Of a stretch of DNA of 64,000 nt, positions 43,193 through 51,676 are shown in pieces (positions within the stretch are counted from its first letter, which is position 1; each line of letters begins with the position of its first letter). This DNA comes from Dactylosporangium vinaceum (GTDB lineage Bacteria; Actinomycetota; Actinomycetes; Mycobacteriales; Micromonosporaceae), in contig NZ_CP061913.1 in the NCBI RefSeq assembly GCF_019904175.1, forward strand, positions 11,222,001 through 11,286,000, read 5' to 3'. The position numbers and the translations under genes are program-made. The notes under the pieces were generated by a model. It made no database searches. It had not been told where the DNA came from and saw only the letters and a program-made list of their open reading frames with translations.

Positions 43193-43990
43193 ATGGAGCG
43201 ATCGCGACTGCTGCAGTGCCTGTCCGCCGACTACATGCGCCTCCGCGAGGTGGCCGGCTCGGGCCTGACCGCTAAAGTGCCCAGCTGCCCCGGCTGGACC
43301 GTGGCCGATCTGGTCCGCCACGTGGGTCAGGTGTATCTGCACAAGGCCGAGGTCATGCGCATCGGCTCCTGGCCCGACCCGTGGCCGCCCGAGGAGGTCC
43401 GGATCGAAAGCCCGATCGCCCTGCTCGACCGCGGCTACGGCGCCCTGACCCACGAGTTCTCCCGGCGCGGCGTCGACTCCCCGGCCACCACCTGGCACCG
43501 CCCCGACCAGACGGTCAAGTTCTGGATGCGCCGCATGGCCCAGGAGACCGTCATCCACCGCATCGACGCCGAGCTGGCCCACAAGATCGACTCTGCCCCG
43601 ATCCCCGACGACCTGGCCGCCGACGGCGTGGCCGAGGTCCTCGAGCTCTTCGTCGGCTACGGCTCGACCGCCTGGCCGGACGACTTCAACCAGGTCCTGG
43701 CCGACGCGAAGGGCCACACCATCCGCGTCGACCTCCTCTCACCGGACGCCACCTCGTGGCTCATCCGCGCCGACACCGACCGCGTCCACGTCACCAGGTC
43801 CACGCCGGACCCCGCCCCCACCGACCCCGCTCCCGCGGCAACCGTAGCGGGCGATCCGGCGCCGTTGCTGCGGTGGCTTTGGGCACGCGAATCCAACTCA
43901 ACGACCGATGTGCATTCACCGATCGAGGTGAAGGGTGACGAGGAGGCCCTGACCGAACTCCGCACCTTACTGAGGGCCGGCACCCAGTAA
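43193..43990 (+). CDS. Maleylpyruvate isomerase-family (MDMPI/DinB-like) protein
   Basis: 265 residues. The N-terminal four-helix bundle has CPGWTVADLVRHVGQVYLHK and ETVIHRIDAEL, the His positions used to bind zinc in MDMPI proteins; the C-terminal part (about 175-265) matches the MDMPI C-terminal domain. In the family some members use mycothiol as cofactor, which actinomycetes make. Substrate not predictable. It is followed by a strong hairpin terminator and then the second repeat island. Confidence 0.88.
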   Translation: MERSRLLQCLSADYMRLREVAGSGLTAKVPSCPGWTVADLVRHVGQVYLHKAEVMRIGSWPDPWPPEEVRIESPIALLDRGYGALTHEFSRRGVDSPATTWHRPDQTVKFWMRRMAQETVIHRIDAELAHKIDSAPIPDDLAADGVAEVLELFVGYGSTAWPDDFNQVLADAKGHTIRVDLLSPDATSWLIRADTDRVHVTRSTPDPAPTDPAPAATVAGDPAPLLRWLWARESNSTTDVHSPIEVKGDEEALTELRTLLRAGTQ

Positions 43991-44029
43991 CACCCCAGCC
44001 GTTCCGGGCGGGCCCCCGGGACACCAGCA

Positions 44030-44079
44030 GTGAGGCCGGGCCAGGCGCGACGAGGGGGCGCCGCCTGCCCCGGCCTCAC
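44030..44079 (+). terminator. Strong hairpin terminator after the MDMPI gene
   Basis: GTGAGGCCGGGCCAGGCG (44030-44047) pairs with CGCCTGCCCCGGCCTCAC (44062-44079): 18 positions with one mismatch, loop 14. It lies 40 bases after the stop. Confidence 0.75.
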
Positions 44080-44109
44080 CAGCCGTTCCCTGTCGCCCTC
44101 ACCGACTCA

Positions 44110-44850
44110 TCAGCACGCCGCGACTAGGCCCACTGCGAATCACCCGCCCTCGCGACCAGGCCCGCCGCGAACCGCCTCGGCCAGGGCCGCTGCGAACCGC
44201 CCGGCTAGGCCCACCGCAGACCGCCCGACTCGCCGTGACCAGGGCCGCCGCGAGTCAACGACCGCCGTGACCAGGTCCGCCGCGAACCGCCCCGGCCAAA
44301 ACCGCCGCACACCGCCCGGCCAGGACCGACGCGGACCGCCCGGCCAGGACCGACGCGGACCGCCGTGACCAGGCCCGCTGCGAACTGCCCGGCCAGGCCC
44401 ACCGCGAACCGCCCGACTCGCCATGACCAGGGCCACCGCAAACCGCCCTCGCCAGGCCCGCCGCGAACCGCCCGCTCCGCTGCGACAGGGTCCATCGCGA
44501 ACCGCCCGGGCCAGGCCCACCGCAGACCGCCCGACCGCCATGACCAGGGCCGCCGCAAACCGCCCCTGCCAGGCCCGCCACGGACCGCCCGGCCGCCGTG
44601 GCCAGGGCCGTCCGGCCGCCGTGACCAGGCCCGCCGCAGGCCGCCCAACCGCCGCGGTCACACCCGCCCGGCCAGGCCCACAGCGAAGCGCCCGGCCAGG
44701 CCCGCCGGAAACCACCCAAACGCCGCGGCCGAGCCCCGCTGCGAACCGTCCGACGGCCACGGCCAGGGCCCCCGGGAGCCGCCCACCACACCGCGGCCCG
44801 GCCGCCGCGGCGTGGGCCTCGGCCACAACGGGCAGCCGATGGGCGCCCTT
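44110..44850. repeat. Degenerate tandem-repeat island
   Basis: About 740 bp of imperfect repeats of the type ACCGCCCGGCCAGGCCCACC (about 24 bp) alternating with a longer form that adds CGCCGTGACCAGGGCC (about 33 bp). T is scarce on the + strand. Open frames exist in several frames on both strands (for example a 175-codon one on +) but their translations are Arg/Pro/Ala low complexity with no ribosome site or family, so I treat the region as non-coding. Confidence 0.75.
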
Positions 44851-44879
44851 ACGCCATCTCCTCCTGACTTTTGTGAAGT

Positions 44880-44922
44880 AGATTGCAATTGACTGTCGCA
44901 CTTAAATGATAGTTACTGTCAA
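44880..44922 (+). promoter_or_regulatory. AT-rich promoter/operator region of the MFS-tetR operon
   Basis: After the GC-rich repeats an abrupt AT-rich stretch precedes the ATG at 44926. TTGAC (near 44889) and GTCAA (near 44917) form an outer inverted repeat around TTAAATGATAGTTACT, suitable for a TetR dimer pair. -35/-10 boxes cannot be assigned with confidence. Confidence 0.4.
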
Positions 44923-44925
44923 AAT

Positions 44926-46440
44926 ATGGATGCTGTCACTTCCAGCCCCCGTCGGTGGTGGGCGCTTGTCGCGATCGTGCTCAGTGTGCTCACGGTCGGG
45001 TTCGATACCACGATCCTCAATGTGGCGCTGCCGACGCTTGCCACCGCGCTTGACGCCGGCAACGACGACTTGCAGTGGATCGTGAACGCGTACGTTCTGG
45101 TTTTCGCCGGCCTCCTGCTGCCAATGGGCGCGCTCGGCGATCGGTACGGGCGTAAGCGGCTGCTCATGGGCGGGTTGGCGATGTTTGCCGGGTCCTCGCT
45201 CATCGCCGTGTTCGCCAACGACTCGGCGCAGGTCATCGCGGCTAGGGCGCTGATGGGGGTCGGCGGGGCGATTCTCACGCCGTTGACCATGGCGGTGCTG
45301 CCGGTGCTGTTCGACGACCGGGATCGGGGTAAGGCGATCTCGCTGCTCACCATGGGGATGGGGCTCGGGCTGCCGCTCGGGCCGATCATCGGGGGGTACC
45401 TGCTCGAGCACTTCTGGTGGGGCTCGATCTTCGTGATCAACATTCCGGTCGCGCTCATTGCGCTGGTGGCGGTCGGGTTCTTGGTGCCGGAGTCACGTGC
45501 GGCGGTGGCCAAGCGGGTCGACCTGCTCGGGGCGGGCCTGTCGACGCTGGGGCTTGTCGCCCTCGTGTACGGCGTGATCGAGGCGCCCACCCGCGGCTGG
45601 ACGGACCTCTGGGTCCTGGTGGGGCTCGTCGGCGGCGTGGTGCTCCTCGCGGTCTTCGTGCTGGTGGAGCGGGCGGGCGCCGCGCCGATGATCGATCTGC
45701 GGCTGTTTCGCAGGCCGCGCTTCGCGTGGGGTACCGCCGCGGGGACCCTTGCCTCGTTTGCGCTCTTCGGCGTGCTGTTCATCGTCCCGCAGTACCTCCA
45801 GGCGGTCCGCGGCGACGACGCGCTGGGCGTGGGCCTGCGCCTGCTGCCGCTTATCGGCGGCCTGTTCGTGGGTGCGCCCCTCGGTGAACGCATCGCGAGC
45901 GTCACCGCGACCCGGCTCCCGGTCGCGGCCGGACTGCTGATTGGCGCCGTCGGGCTCGGGCTGGGCGCCCGGACCGGGGTCGGCGACGGGTACGGCCCCG
46001 TCGCCACCTGGCTGGCCGTCGCCGGCGCGGGCATCGGGCTGGCCATCACACCGGCGATGGACGCGGTGATGGGCGCACTGCCCCGCGACGAAGCCGGCTC
46101 CGGTACCGCGATCACGATGACGTTCCGCCAGGTCGCCGGGGCTCTGGGCGTCGCGCTGCTGGGCAGCCTCACCAGCGCCGTCTACCGCGACCACCTCGGC
46201 GCCGCCCCGGAGGCCGCGAAGCGCTCGGTCGCCGCGGGTGTGGCGCTGGCCGCGCGGACCGGCGACGCGGGGCTGGCCCTGGCCGCCCGGACCGCGTTCG
46301 TCGACGCCATGGGGACGGTTCTGCTGGTCTGCGCCGCGATCGGGCTCGCCGGGGCCGTCCTGATCGCGTTGTTCCTGCCCAATGCCGAGCGGCGGCCCGG
46401 TGCGGAAGAATCGGTGGATGAGCTCACCCGGGTTGCGTGA
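44926..46440 (+). CDS. MFS multidrug exporter (DHA2/EmrB type, 14 TM)
   Basis: 504 residues. The DHA2 family hallmarks are VGFDTTILNVALPTLATAL (motif D in TM1), PMGALGDRYGRKRLLMGG (motif A), ARALMGVGGAILTPLTMAVL (motif B) and GLGLPLGPIIGGYLLEHF (motif C of antiporters), with about 14 membrane segments. It should export drugs or lipophilic cations using the proton gradient. A TetR gene overlaps its 3' end by 23 bp, so the operon probably responds to the exported compound. Confidence 0.93.
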   Translation: MDAVTSSPRRWWALVAIVLSVLTVGFDTTILNVALPTLATALDAGNDDLQWIVNAYVLVFAGLLLPMGALGDRYGRKRLLMGGLAMFAGSSLIAVFANDSAQVIAARALMGVGGAILTPLTMAVLPVLFDDRDRGKAISLLTMGMGLGLPLGPIIGGYLLEHFWWGSIFVINIPVALIALVAVGFLVPESRAAVAKRVDLLGAGLSTLGLVALVYGVIEAPTRGWTDLWVLVGLVGGVVLLAVFVLVERAGAAPMIDLRLFRRPRFAWGTAAGTLASFALFGVLFIVPQYLQAVRGDDALGVGLRLLPLIGGLFVGAPLGERIASVTATRLPVAAGLLIGAVGLGLGARTGVGDGYGPVATWLAVAGAGIGLAITPAMDAVMGALPRDEAGSGTAITMTFRQVAGALGVALLGSLTSAVYRDHLGAAPEAAKRSVAAGVALAARTGDAGLALAARTAFVDAMGTVLLVCAAIGLAGAVLIALFLPNAERRPGAEESVDELTRVA

Positions 46441-47002
46441 ACGCAAGAAGCAGAAGACCCGCTGGGCGATCCAGGAGCACGCCGTGCGCCTGTTCGTCCA
46501 GCAGGGGTACGACGCGACCACTGTGGAGCAGATCGCGGAGGCGGCCGAGATCTCCCCGAGCACGTTCTTCAGGTACTTCAAGACCAAGGAAGACGTGATC
46601 ATCCAGGACCGCTACGACGAGCTGATGGCCGAGCAGATCCGCACCGCCCCGGCCGAGCTGAGCCCGCTGGAGGTCCTGCGCCGAGCGTTCGCCCGGTCGT
46701 TCCAGGCGATCTCCGACGAGGAGGCCGACCAGGCCCTGCAGCGGGCCCGCCTCCAGCTGAGCGTCCCGGCGCTGCGGATGCGAGCCCTGGACAACCTTCA
46801 GGACTCGATCCGCTACCTGGCCGCCCCGCTGGCCGAGCGCCTGGGCCGACCGGCGGACGACTTCCGCTGCCAGGCGTATGTCGGCGCCTGCGTGGGCGCG
46901 CTGATGAACGCCCTGATGGCCTGGGTCCGTGAGGGCGGCGACGCCAAGCAGGCCCTCGCCCTGATCAACGAGGCCATCTCGGTGCTGGAGGAAGGCCCGT
47001 AA
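46418..47002 (+). CDS. TetR-family transcriptional regulator
   Basis: 194 residues from the ATG at 46418, which has GGAAG upstream; this start overlaps the MFS gene by 23 bp. N-terminal helix-turn-helix: TRWAIQEHAVRLFVQQGYDA, TTVEQIAEAAEISPSTFFRYF, KTKEDVII. The C-terminal ligand domain includes DEEADQALQRARLQLSVPAL. It probably represses the MFS-tetR operon by binding the AT-rich inverted repeat near 44890-44920. Confidence 0.92.
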   Translation: MSSPGLRERKKQKTRWAIQEHAVRLFVQQGYDATTVEQIAEAAEISPSTFFRYFKTKEDVIIQDRYDELMAEQIRTAPAELSPLEVLRRAFARSFQAISDEEADQALQRARLQLSVPALRMRALDNLQDSIRYLAAPLAERLGRPADDFRCQAYVGACVGALMNALMAWVREGGDAKQALALINEAISVLEEGP

Positions 47003-47039
47003 AGGACTTCCGCGGCCCGGCCCGGACGCACATCAACCA

Positions 47040-47073
47040 GGGGGCAAAGGACGCAGACACATCCCCTGCCCCC
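47040..47073. terminator. Hairpin between tetR and the XPB helicase gene
   Basis: GGGGGCA (47040-47046) and TGCCCCC (47067-47073), a 7-bp perfect stem between two convergent genes. Confidence 0.5.
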
Positions 47074-47095
47074 GGAACCGAAAAGCCTGGAGCTC

Positions 47096-48736
47096 CTAGG
47101 CGAGCACGTCGTCAGCGTCGGTGATCGTGTAGGCGTAGCCCTGCTCGGCCAGGAACCGCTGCCGGTGTGCGGCGTATTCGGTGTCGATCGTGTCGCGGGC
47201 CACGACTGTGTAGAAGTGCGCCTGGCGACCGTCCGACTTGGGGCGCAGCACCCGGCCCAGTCGCTGGGCCTCCTCCTGGCGCGACCCGAACGTCCCGGAC
47301 ACCTGGATGGCCACCGCCGCTTCCGGCAGGTCGATCGAGAAGTTGCCGACCTTCGAGATGACAAGCGTCTTCAGCTCACCGGTCCGGAACTGGTCGAACA
47401 GCTTCTCGCGCTCGCGGTTGGTGGTCGCGCCCTGGATGATCGGGGCCTGGAGGTAGTCGCCGAGTTGGTGCAGCTGGTCGATGTAGCCGCCGATCACCAG
47501 GATCTGGTCGTCCTTGTGCCGGTTGACCAGGGCGCGCACCACCGGCAGCTTCGTGCGGGCCGTTGCCGCCACCCGGTAGCGCTCCTCCGGCTCCGCCACC
47601 GCGTAGGCCATCCGCTCCTCGTCGGTGAGCGTGACCCGGACCTCGACGCACTCGGCCGGGGCGATCCAGCCCTGCGCCTCGATGTCCTTCCAGGGCGCGT
47701 CGTAGCGCTTTGGGCCGATCAGGGAGAACACGTCGCCCTCGCGGCCGTCTTCACGGACCAGTGTCGCGGTCAGGCCGAGGCGGCGGCGGGCCTGCAGGTC
47801 GGCGGTGAAGCGGAAGATCGGGGCCGGCAGCAGGTGGACCTCGTCGTAGACGACCAGGCCCCAGTCGCGGGCGTTGAACAGGTCCAGGTGGGCGAACTGG
47901 CCGCCGCGGCGGGTCGTCAGCACCTGGTAGGTGGCGATCGTGACGGGGCGGATCTCTTTGCGCTCGCCGGAGTATTCCCCGATCTCCTCCTCGGTCAGGC
48001 TCGTGCGGGCGATCAGCTCGCGCTTCCACTGCCTTCCCGCCACGGTGTTGGTAACCAGGATCAGGGTCGTCGCCTTGGCCTGGGCCATCGCGGCCGCGCC
48101 GACGAGCGTCTTGCCGGCACCGCAGGGCAGGACGACGACGCCGGAGCCGCCGGCCCAGAAGGACTCGACCGCCTCGGCCTGGTAGGAGCGCAGGACCCAG
48201 CCGTCCTCGGCCAGGTCGATGGTGTGGGCCTCGCCGTCGACGTAGCCGGCGAGGTCCTCGGCCGGCCAGCCCAGCTTCAGCAGCGCCTGCTTGAGGCGGC
48301 CGCGCTCGGAGGCGTGCACGATGATCGTGTCGGGGTCGAGCTGGGCGCCGAGCATGCCGGCGAGCTTCTTGCTCTTGGACACCTCGATCAGCACCGCCCG
48401 GTCGGAGGCGCGCAGGACCAGGCCGTGGACGGGGTCGTTGACCAGCTGGAGCCGCCCGTAGCGGTCCATCGTCTCGGCGATGTCGACAAGCAGCGCGTGC
48501 GGCACCGGGTAGCGGGAGTAGCGCAGGAGCGAGTCGACAACGCCCTCGGCGTCGTGGCCCGCGGCGCGCGCGTTCCACAGGCCGAGCGGAGTGAGGCGGT
48601 AGGTGTGCACGTGCTCGGGCGAGCGCTCGAGCTCGGCGAACGGTGCGATGGCCATGCGGCACGCCTGGGCGTCGGGGTGGTCGACCTCGAGCAGGAGCGT
48701 CTTGTCGGACTGGACGATCAGTGGACCTTCAGGCAC
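47096..48736 (-). CDS. XPB-family DNA helicase
   Basis: 546 residues from the GTG at 48736; no ribosome site is visible, so leaderless or weak initiation is possible. N-terminal damage-recognition-like region (1-165), then the two SF2 helicase domains: Walker A VLPCGAGKT, DEVH box VYDEVHLLPAP, motif III LTATLVREDG, and motif VI RLGRVLRPKSDG. Bacterial XPB proteins are 3'-5' helicases implicated in repair. From memory it corresponds to Rv0861c. The large helicase-associated gene downstream on the genome is its usual neighbour. Confidence 0.94.
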   Translation of the reverse strand: MPEGPLIVQSDKTLLLEVDHPDAQACRMAIAPFAELERSPEHVHTYRLTPLGLWNARAAGHDAEGVVDSLLRYSRYPVPHALLVDIAETMDRYGRLQLVNDPVHGLVLRASDRAVLIEVSKSKKLAGMLGAQLDPDTIIVHASERGRLKQALLKLGWPAEDLAGYVDGEAHTIDLAEDGWVLRSYQAEAVESFWAGGSGVVVLPCGAGKTLVGAAAMAQAKATTLILVTNTVAGRQWKRELIARTSLTEEEIGEYSGERKEIRPVTIATYQVLTTRRGGQFAHLDLFNARDWGLVVYDEVHLLPAPIFRFTADLQARRRLGLTATLVREDGREGDVFSLIGPKRYDAPWKDIEAQGWIAPAECVEVRVTLTDEERMAYAVAEPEERYRVAATARTKLPVVRALVNRHKDDQILVIGGYIDQLHQLGDYLQAPIIQGATTNREREKLFDQFRTGELKTLVISKVGNFSIDLPEAAVAIQVSGTFGSRQEEAQRLGRVLRPKSDGRQAHFYTVVARDTIDTEYAAHRQRFLAEQGYAYTITDADDVLA

Positions 48737-49010
48737 CGGACCAGTGTCGCATGCAGGTATGACACTTCCCGCATACTGGGAAAGATTCACACCCATGCAA
48801 CCCCGCCACCCGTTGTGTGCGTTCTCTGCTTACGGGTCGGACGCGCGTGTCCGTGATCGCTCGCAGCCGGAGCCGGGGCAGCCGAAGGTGGCGGCCGGCA
48901 TCGGCGGGGGGTGGGCGGTCGAATCAGTTCGGGGGCGGGCACGCCGTCCGGTCCGGCCAAGGGGGATTCTCCCGGAGTTCACCCGGCCGCAGCGCACCTA
49001 CCATCGATGC

Positions 49011-49205
49011 ATGGAGGTGCTCTCCACCCGGGCCAAGTGCACCATTGCGGTGATCGCAGTAGCCGCCGTGACCTGGTTCCTCGTCTCCTGGCTCGTGCTC
49101 GGCAGCCCGCTGACGGACGCGATCGGTGAGACGGCGGGCAGCCTGGCCGCGCTGATGCTCATCGTCTCCATCGTCGGCACCGCCAGAGCGACACGTGAGC
49201 CTTAG
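49011..49205 (+). CDS. Small two-segment membrane protein
   Basis: 64 residues from the ATG at 49011. Two hydrophobic helices (IAVIAVAAVTWFLVSWLVL and AGSLAALMLIVSIVGTA) joined by GSPLTDAIGET. A -10-like TACCAT lies 10 bp upstream, so the transcript may be almost leaderless. It sits between the XPB helicase and its partner gene in the opposite orientation. The family is unknown; codon use and the hydrophobic pattern support a real gene. Confidence 0.6.
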   Translation: MEVLSTRAKCTIAVIAVAAVTWFLVSWLVLGSPLTDAIGETAGSLAALMLIVSIVGTARATREP

Positions 49206-49233
49206 CGGTGCTCGCCGGTCGGCTGTCGCTAAG
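49201..49233. terminator. Shared hairpin containing two stop codons
   Basis: CTTAGCG (49201-49207) and CGCTAAG (49227-49233) are a perfect 7-bp inverted repeat. The TAG of the small membrane gene lies in one arm and the TAG of the convergent helicase-associated gene in the other, so the hairpin can serve both transcripts. Confidence 0.5.
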
Positions 49234-51598
49234 CCTCCGACTCCGGCACGGCGCCGGTGATGCGGTGCAGGGCGAACGTGTGCAGCATCTCGGTGCGCTC
49301 GTCCTCCGCGCGCAGGTAGCCCGAGCCCATCGACACCGGCCGGACCAGGCGGGACGCGGTGGCGCCGTGGGCGTCGACGTAGCCGACCCAGACCCGCGTC
49401 TTGTCGCGCAGCGCCTGCTGCAGCACCTCGAGAGCCTCGGTGTGCGACGCGCCTGACGCCCCGTTGGCCCGGACTGTCACCGGCGCCCGCCGCGCGGCCC
49501 GAGCCGCCGCGTCACCCCGGCGGATCTGGTCGACGACCCCGGCCAGCCGGGGCGCGGACAGCCGCACGGCCGCCGTCGGGTCCTCCACACCGCGCGCCGC
49601 CCACGTCGGGCGGGGCGCACCGCGGCGGGCCTTCGGCCGGGCCAGCACCGCGGCGCCCGTCGAGTCCTCCTGCACCGGCGGGTAGCCGGCCTCGCGCAGC
49701 GCCTCCAGCAGCCGGTTCGGCGTGTGGCGGCAGGCCAGCACGGTCGGGGCCAGGCGGCGCAGGCCGAGCTGCTGCAGCCGCCGGTCGGCCAGCACCTCGG
49801 CGATCAACGACTCGTCGTCACTGCGCACGTAGGAGTTCGCCGAGCCGATCCGCATGCCGCCGTGGCGCCTGGCGATGTCGTCGATGAGGTACGTCAGCGT
49901 CTGCGGCACGGGCGTCCGCGACCGCCGGGCGAGCAGCGCGTGCAGGTCGGCCGCGGAGTATCCGGCGTCGAGGCTGCGGCGGACGGTCTCCGCTGTGATG
50001 CGGTACACGCTCGCCGACTCCTGCTGCCCGAGCAGCTCGAGCTCGCCGGCGAGTGTCGGCTCGGGCGGGCCGGGGACGATCACGGACAGGTCGGCCTGCA
50101 GCAGGACGTGGTCGACGGGGGCCGGCAGGAGCGTGTCGAGCAGGGCAGCCGAGCCGGAGAGGGCGTACCCCTCCGGCGACCCGATCCCCAGCGGGTCCTC
50201 AGGGTCGGGCGCCTCCGCGGCGAGCTCGGCCAGCAGCAGGCGGCCGAAGCCGGTCACCCCGCCGAAGCCGGTCAGCCCCACGAACGCGGCCTCGGCCAGG
50301 CTCGCCTCGATGCCCGCCGACGTGCCCCGGGAGATGCGCCGCGGCGCGCGCCAGCTCAGCGTGGCCACCACCGCCGCCGGGTCGGCCGTCTCGCCGGGGG
50401 CCAGGTCGGCGAGCACCTGCAGTGCGGCCCGGCGCTGGGCCGGGGCGCCGGGGCGGGACAGCTCGGGCGCGAGGGCGTTGATGGGCCGGTCGCGGTCGTC
50501 GCGCTGGCCGACGAGGGCCGGCGCGCGGGTCATGGTCAGCCAGGCCACGGCCAGCCGGTGCCAGCGGGCGGCGATCCCGAAGGCGCGCCAGGCGTCATAG
50601 GCGACGGTGGGCAGGAAGACGCTCTCCACCCGCTTGTTGTCGACGATCTCCTCGCCGATCAGGCCGGCCGCGGTGACGATCTCCACCAGGAGCGCCGCCT
50701 GCTGCTCGTCGATGCCGACAATCTTCGCGTATCGGCGCAGTTCGCGCACGCCGAGGCCGCCTGAGCGGAGTACACCCGGAGGCTCCTGACCGATCGCCTC
50801 GACGAGAGCCTCGGCGTTGCGGACCAGCTCCAGCACCTGCCCCGCACCCGCCCGGTCCAGCTGGGCCGGGTCGCGCCGCGGCGTCTCCATCGGCGGCGGG
50901 TCGGGGTGCAGCTGCCCGAGCGGCCCGGCCTCGCGCCGCAGCACCAGAGAGACCTCGACCGGCAGCTCCACCGCGTCGCGGCCGACGACCGCGAGCAGGT
51001 GGCGGTCGACCAGCCAGCGGACCGGGGAGTCGGAGCCGGGCTGGAGGCTGGCCGCGGCGACCGTGCCGACCGGCGGGCCGGCGGCGAGGCGGTCGAGCAC
51101 GGCCCGCGCGGCCGGTGACGCGGCCAGCAGCGTGCGGCGCAGCCCGGCGGCGTCGGCGACAAGCGCGCCGGCCAGCGGGTCGAGCTCCTCGGCGGGGCGG
51201 CCCAGGCCGGCCGGGTAGGGCGAGCACACCTCGTCGACGGCGCCCACGATCCGCACCGCCGCGTCGGGCCCGAAGACGACCGCGTAGGCCCGCAGCCGGT
51301 CGATGGCCGCGCGGACGCGGGCCGCCTCGACGCCGGACTGGGCGGTGAGCGCGAGCACGGACTCGACCGACGAGCTGTGGCCGACCCGGGTGTAGCGCAG
51401 CGCGTCGAGGATCTCCAGCGTGAACTGGTCGAGCGCGTCGAGCGCCCGGGCCACGGCCACCCGCGACTGGGCCCGGTGGGCCAGCGCGGAGAAGTCCGCA
51501 GGCGGGGGGATGACCAGGTCAGGGCGCAGGCGGATGAGCGCCGTCAGCTCCTCGTCGGGCAGGGCGCGCAGAAAATCGGCCAGCGAAGTCGTCGTCAT
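49229..51598 (-). CDS. Helicase-associated protein with C-terminal WYL-like domain
   Basis: 789 residues, soluble. The N-terminal half (SLADFLRALPDEELTALIRL, FTLEILDALRYTRVG) is helical winged-helix-like repeats as in the 'helicase-associated domain' proteins found beside bacterial XPB. A middle domain has HVLLQADLSVIVPGP and YRITAETVRRSLDAGYSAAD. The last ~60 residues (LQQALRDKTRVWVGYVDAHG, then LVRPVSMGSGYLRAEDERTE) look like a WYL ligand-sensing domain. From memory it is the Rv0862c orthologue. It likely works with XPB in a repair or nucleic-acid-responsive process; the mechanism is unknown. Confidence 0.88.
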   Translation of the reverse strand: MTTTSLADFLRALPDEELTALIRLRPDLVIPPPADFSALAHRAQSRVAVARALDALDQFTLEILDALRYTRVGHSSSVESVLALTAQSGVEAARVRAAIDRLRAYAVVFGPDAAVRIVGAVDEVCSPYPAGLGRPAEELDPLAGALVADAAGLRRTLLAASPAARAVLDRLAAGPPVGTVAAASLQPGSDSPVRWLVDRHLLAVVGRDAVELPVEVSLVLRREAGPLGQLHPDPPPMETPRRDPAQLDRAGAGQVLELVRNAEALVEAIGQEPPGVLRSGGLGVRELRRYAKIVGIDEQQAALLVEIVTAAGLIGEEIVDNKRVESVFLPTVAYDAWRAFGIAARWHRLAVAWLTMTRAPALVGQRDDRDRPINALAPELSRPGAPAQRRAALQVLADLAPGETADPAAVVATLSWRAPRRISRGTSAGIEASLAEAAFVGLTGFGGVTGFGRLLLAELAAEAPDPEDPLGIGSPEGYALSGSAALLDTLLPAPVDHVLLQADLSVIVPGPPEPTLAGELELLGQQESASVYRITAETVRRSLDAGYSAADLHALLARRSRTPVPQTLTYLIDDIARRHGGMRIGSANSYVRSDDESLIAEVLADRRLQQLGLRRLAPTVLACRHTPNRLLEALREAGYPPVQEDSTGAAVLARPKARRGAPRPTWAARGVEDPTAAVRLSAPRLAGVVDQIRRGDAAARAARRAPVTVRANGASGASHTEALEVLQQALRDKTRVWVGYVDAHGATASRLVRPVSMGSGYLRAEDERTEMLHTFALHRITGAVPESEA

Positions 51599-51633
51599 CT
51601 CGCCTCATACGCTAACCGCCCGGTACGACAAAA

Positions 51634-51660
51634 GAGGGCGGGCCCGGCGGGCCCGCCCTC
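51634..51660 (-). terminator. Rho-independent terminator of the GH18 gene
   Basis: GAGGGCGGGCC (51634-51644) and GGCCCGCCCTC (51650-51660), a perfect 11-bp stem, followed on the minus strand by TTTT. One of the few canonical terminators with a U-run here. Confidence 0.9.
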
Positions 51661-51676
51661 CATCACTTGCGCGGTG

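Noticed and set aside
44365..44892. 175-codon plus-strand frame in the second repeat island
   Set aside because: Arg/Pro/Ala-rich low-complexity translation, no ribosome site, and other frames equally open.
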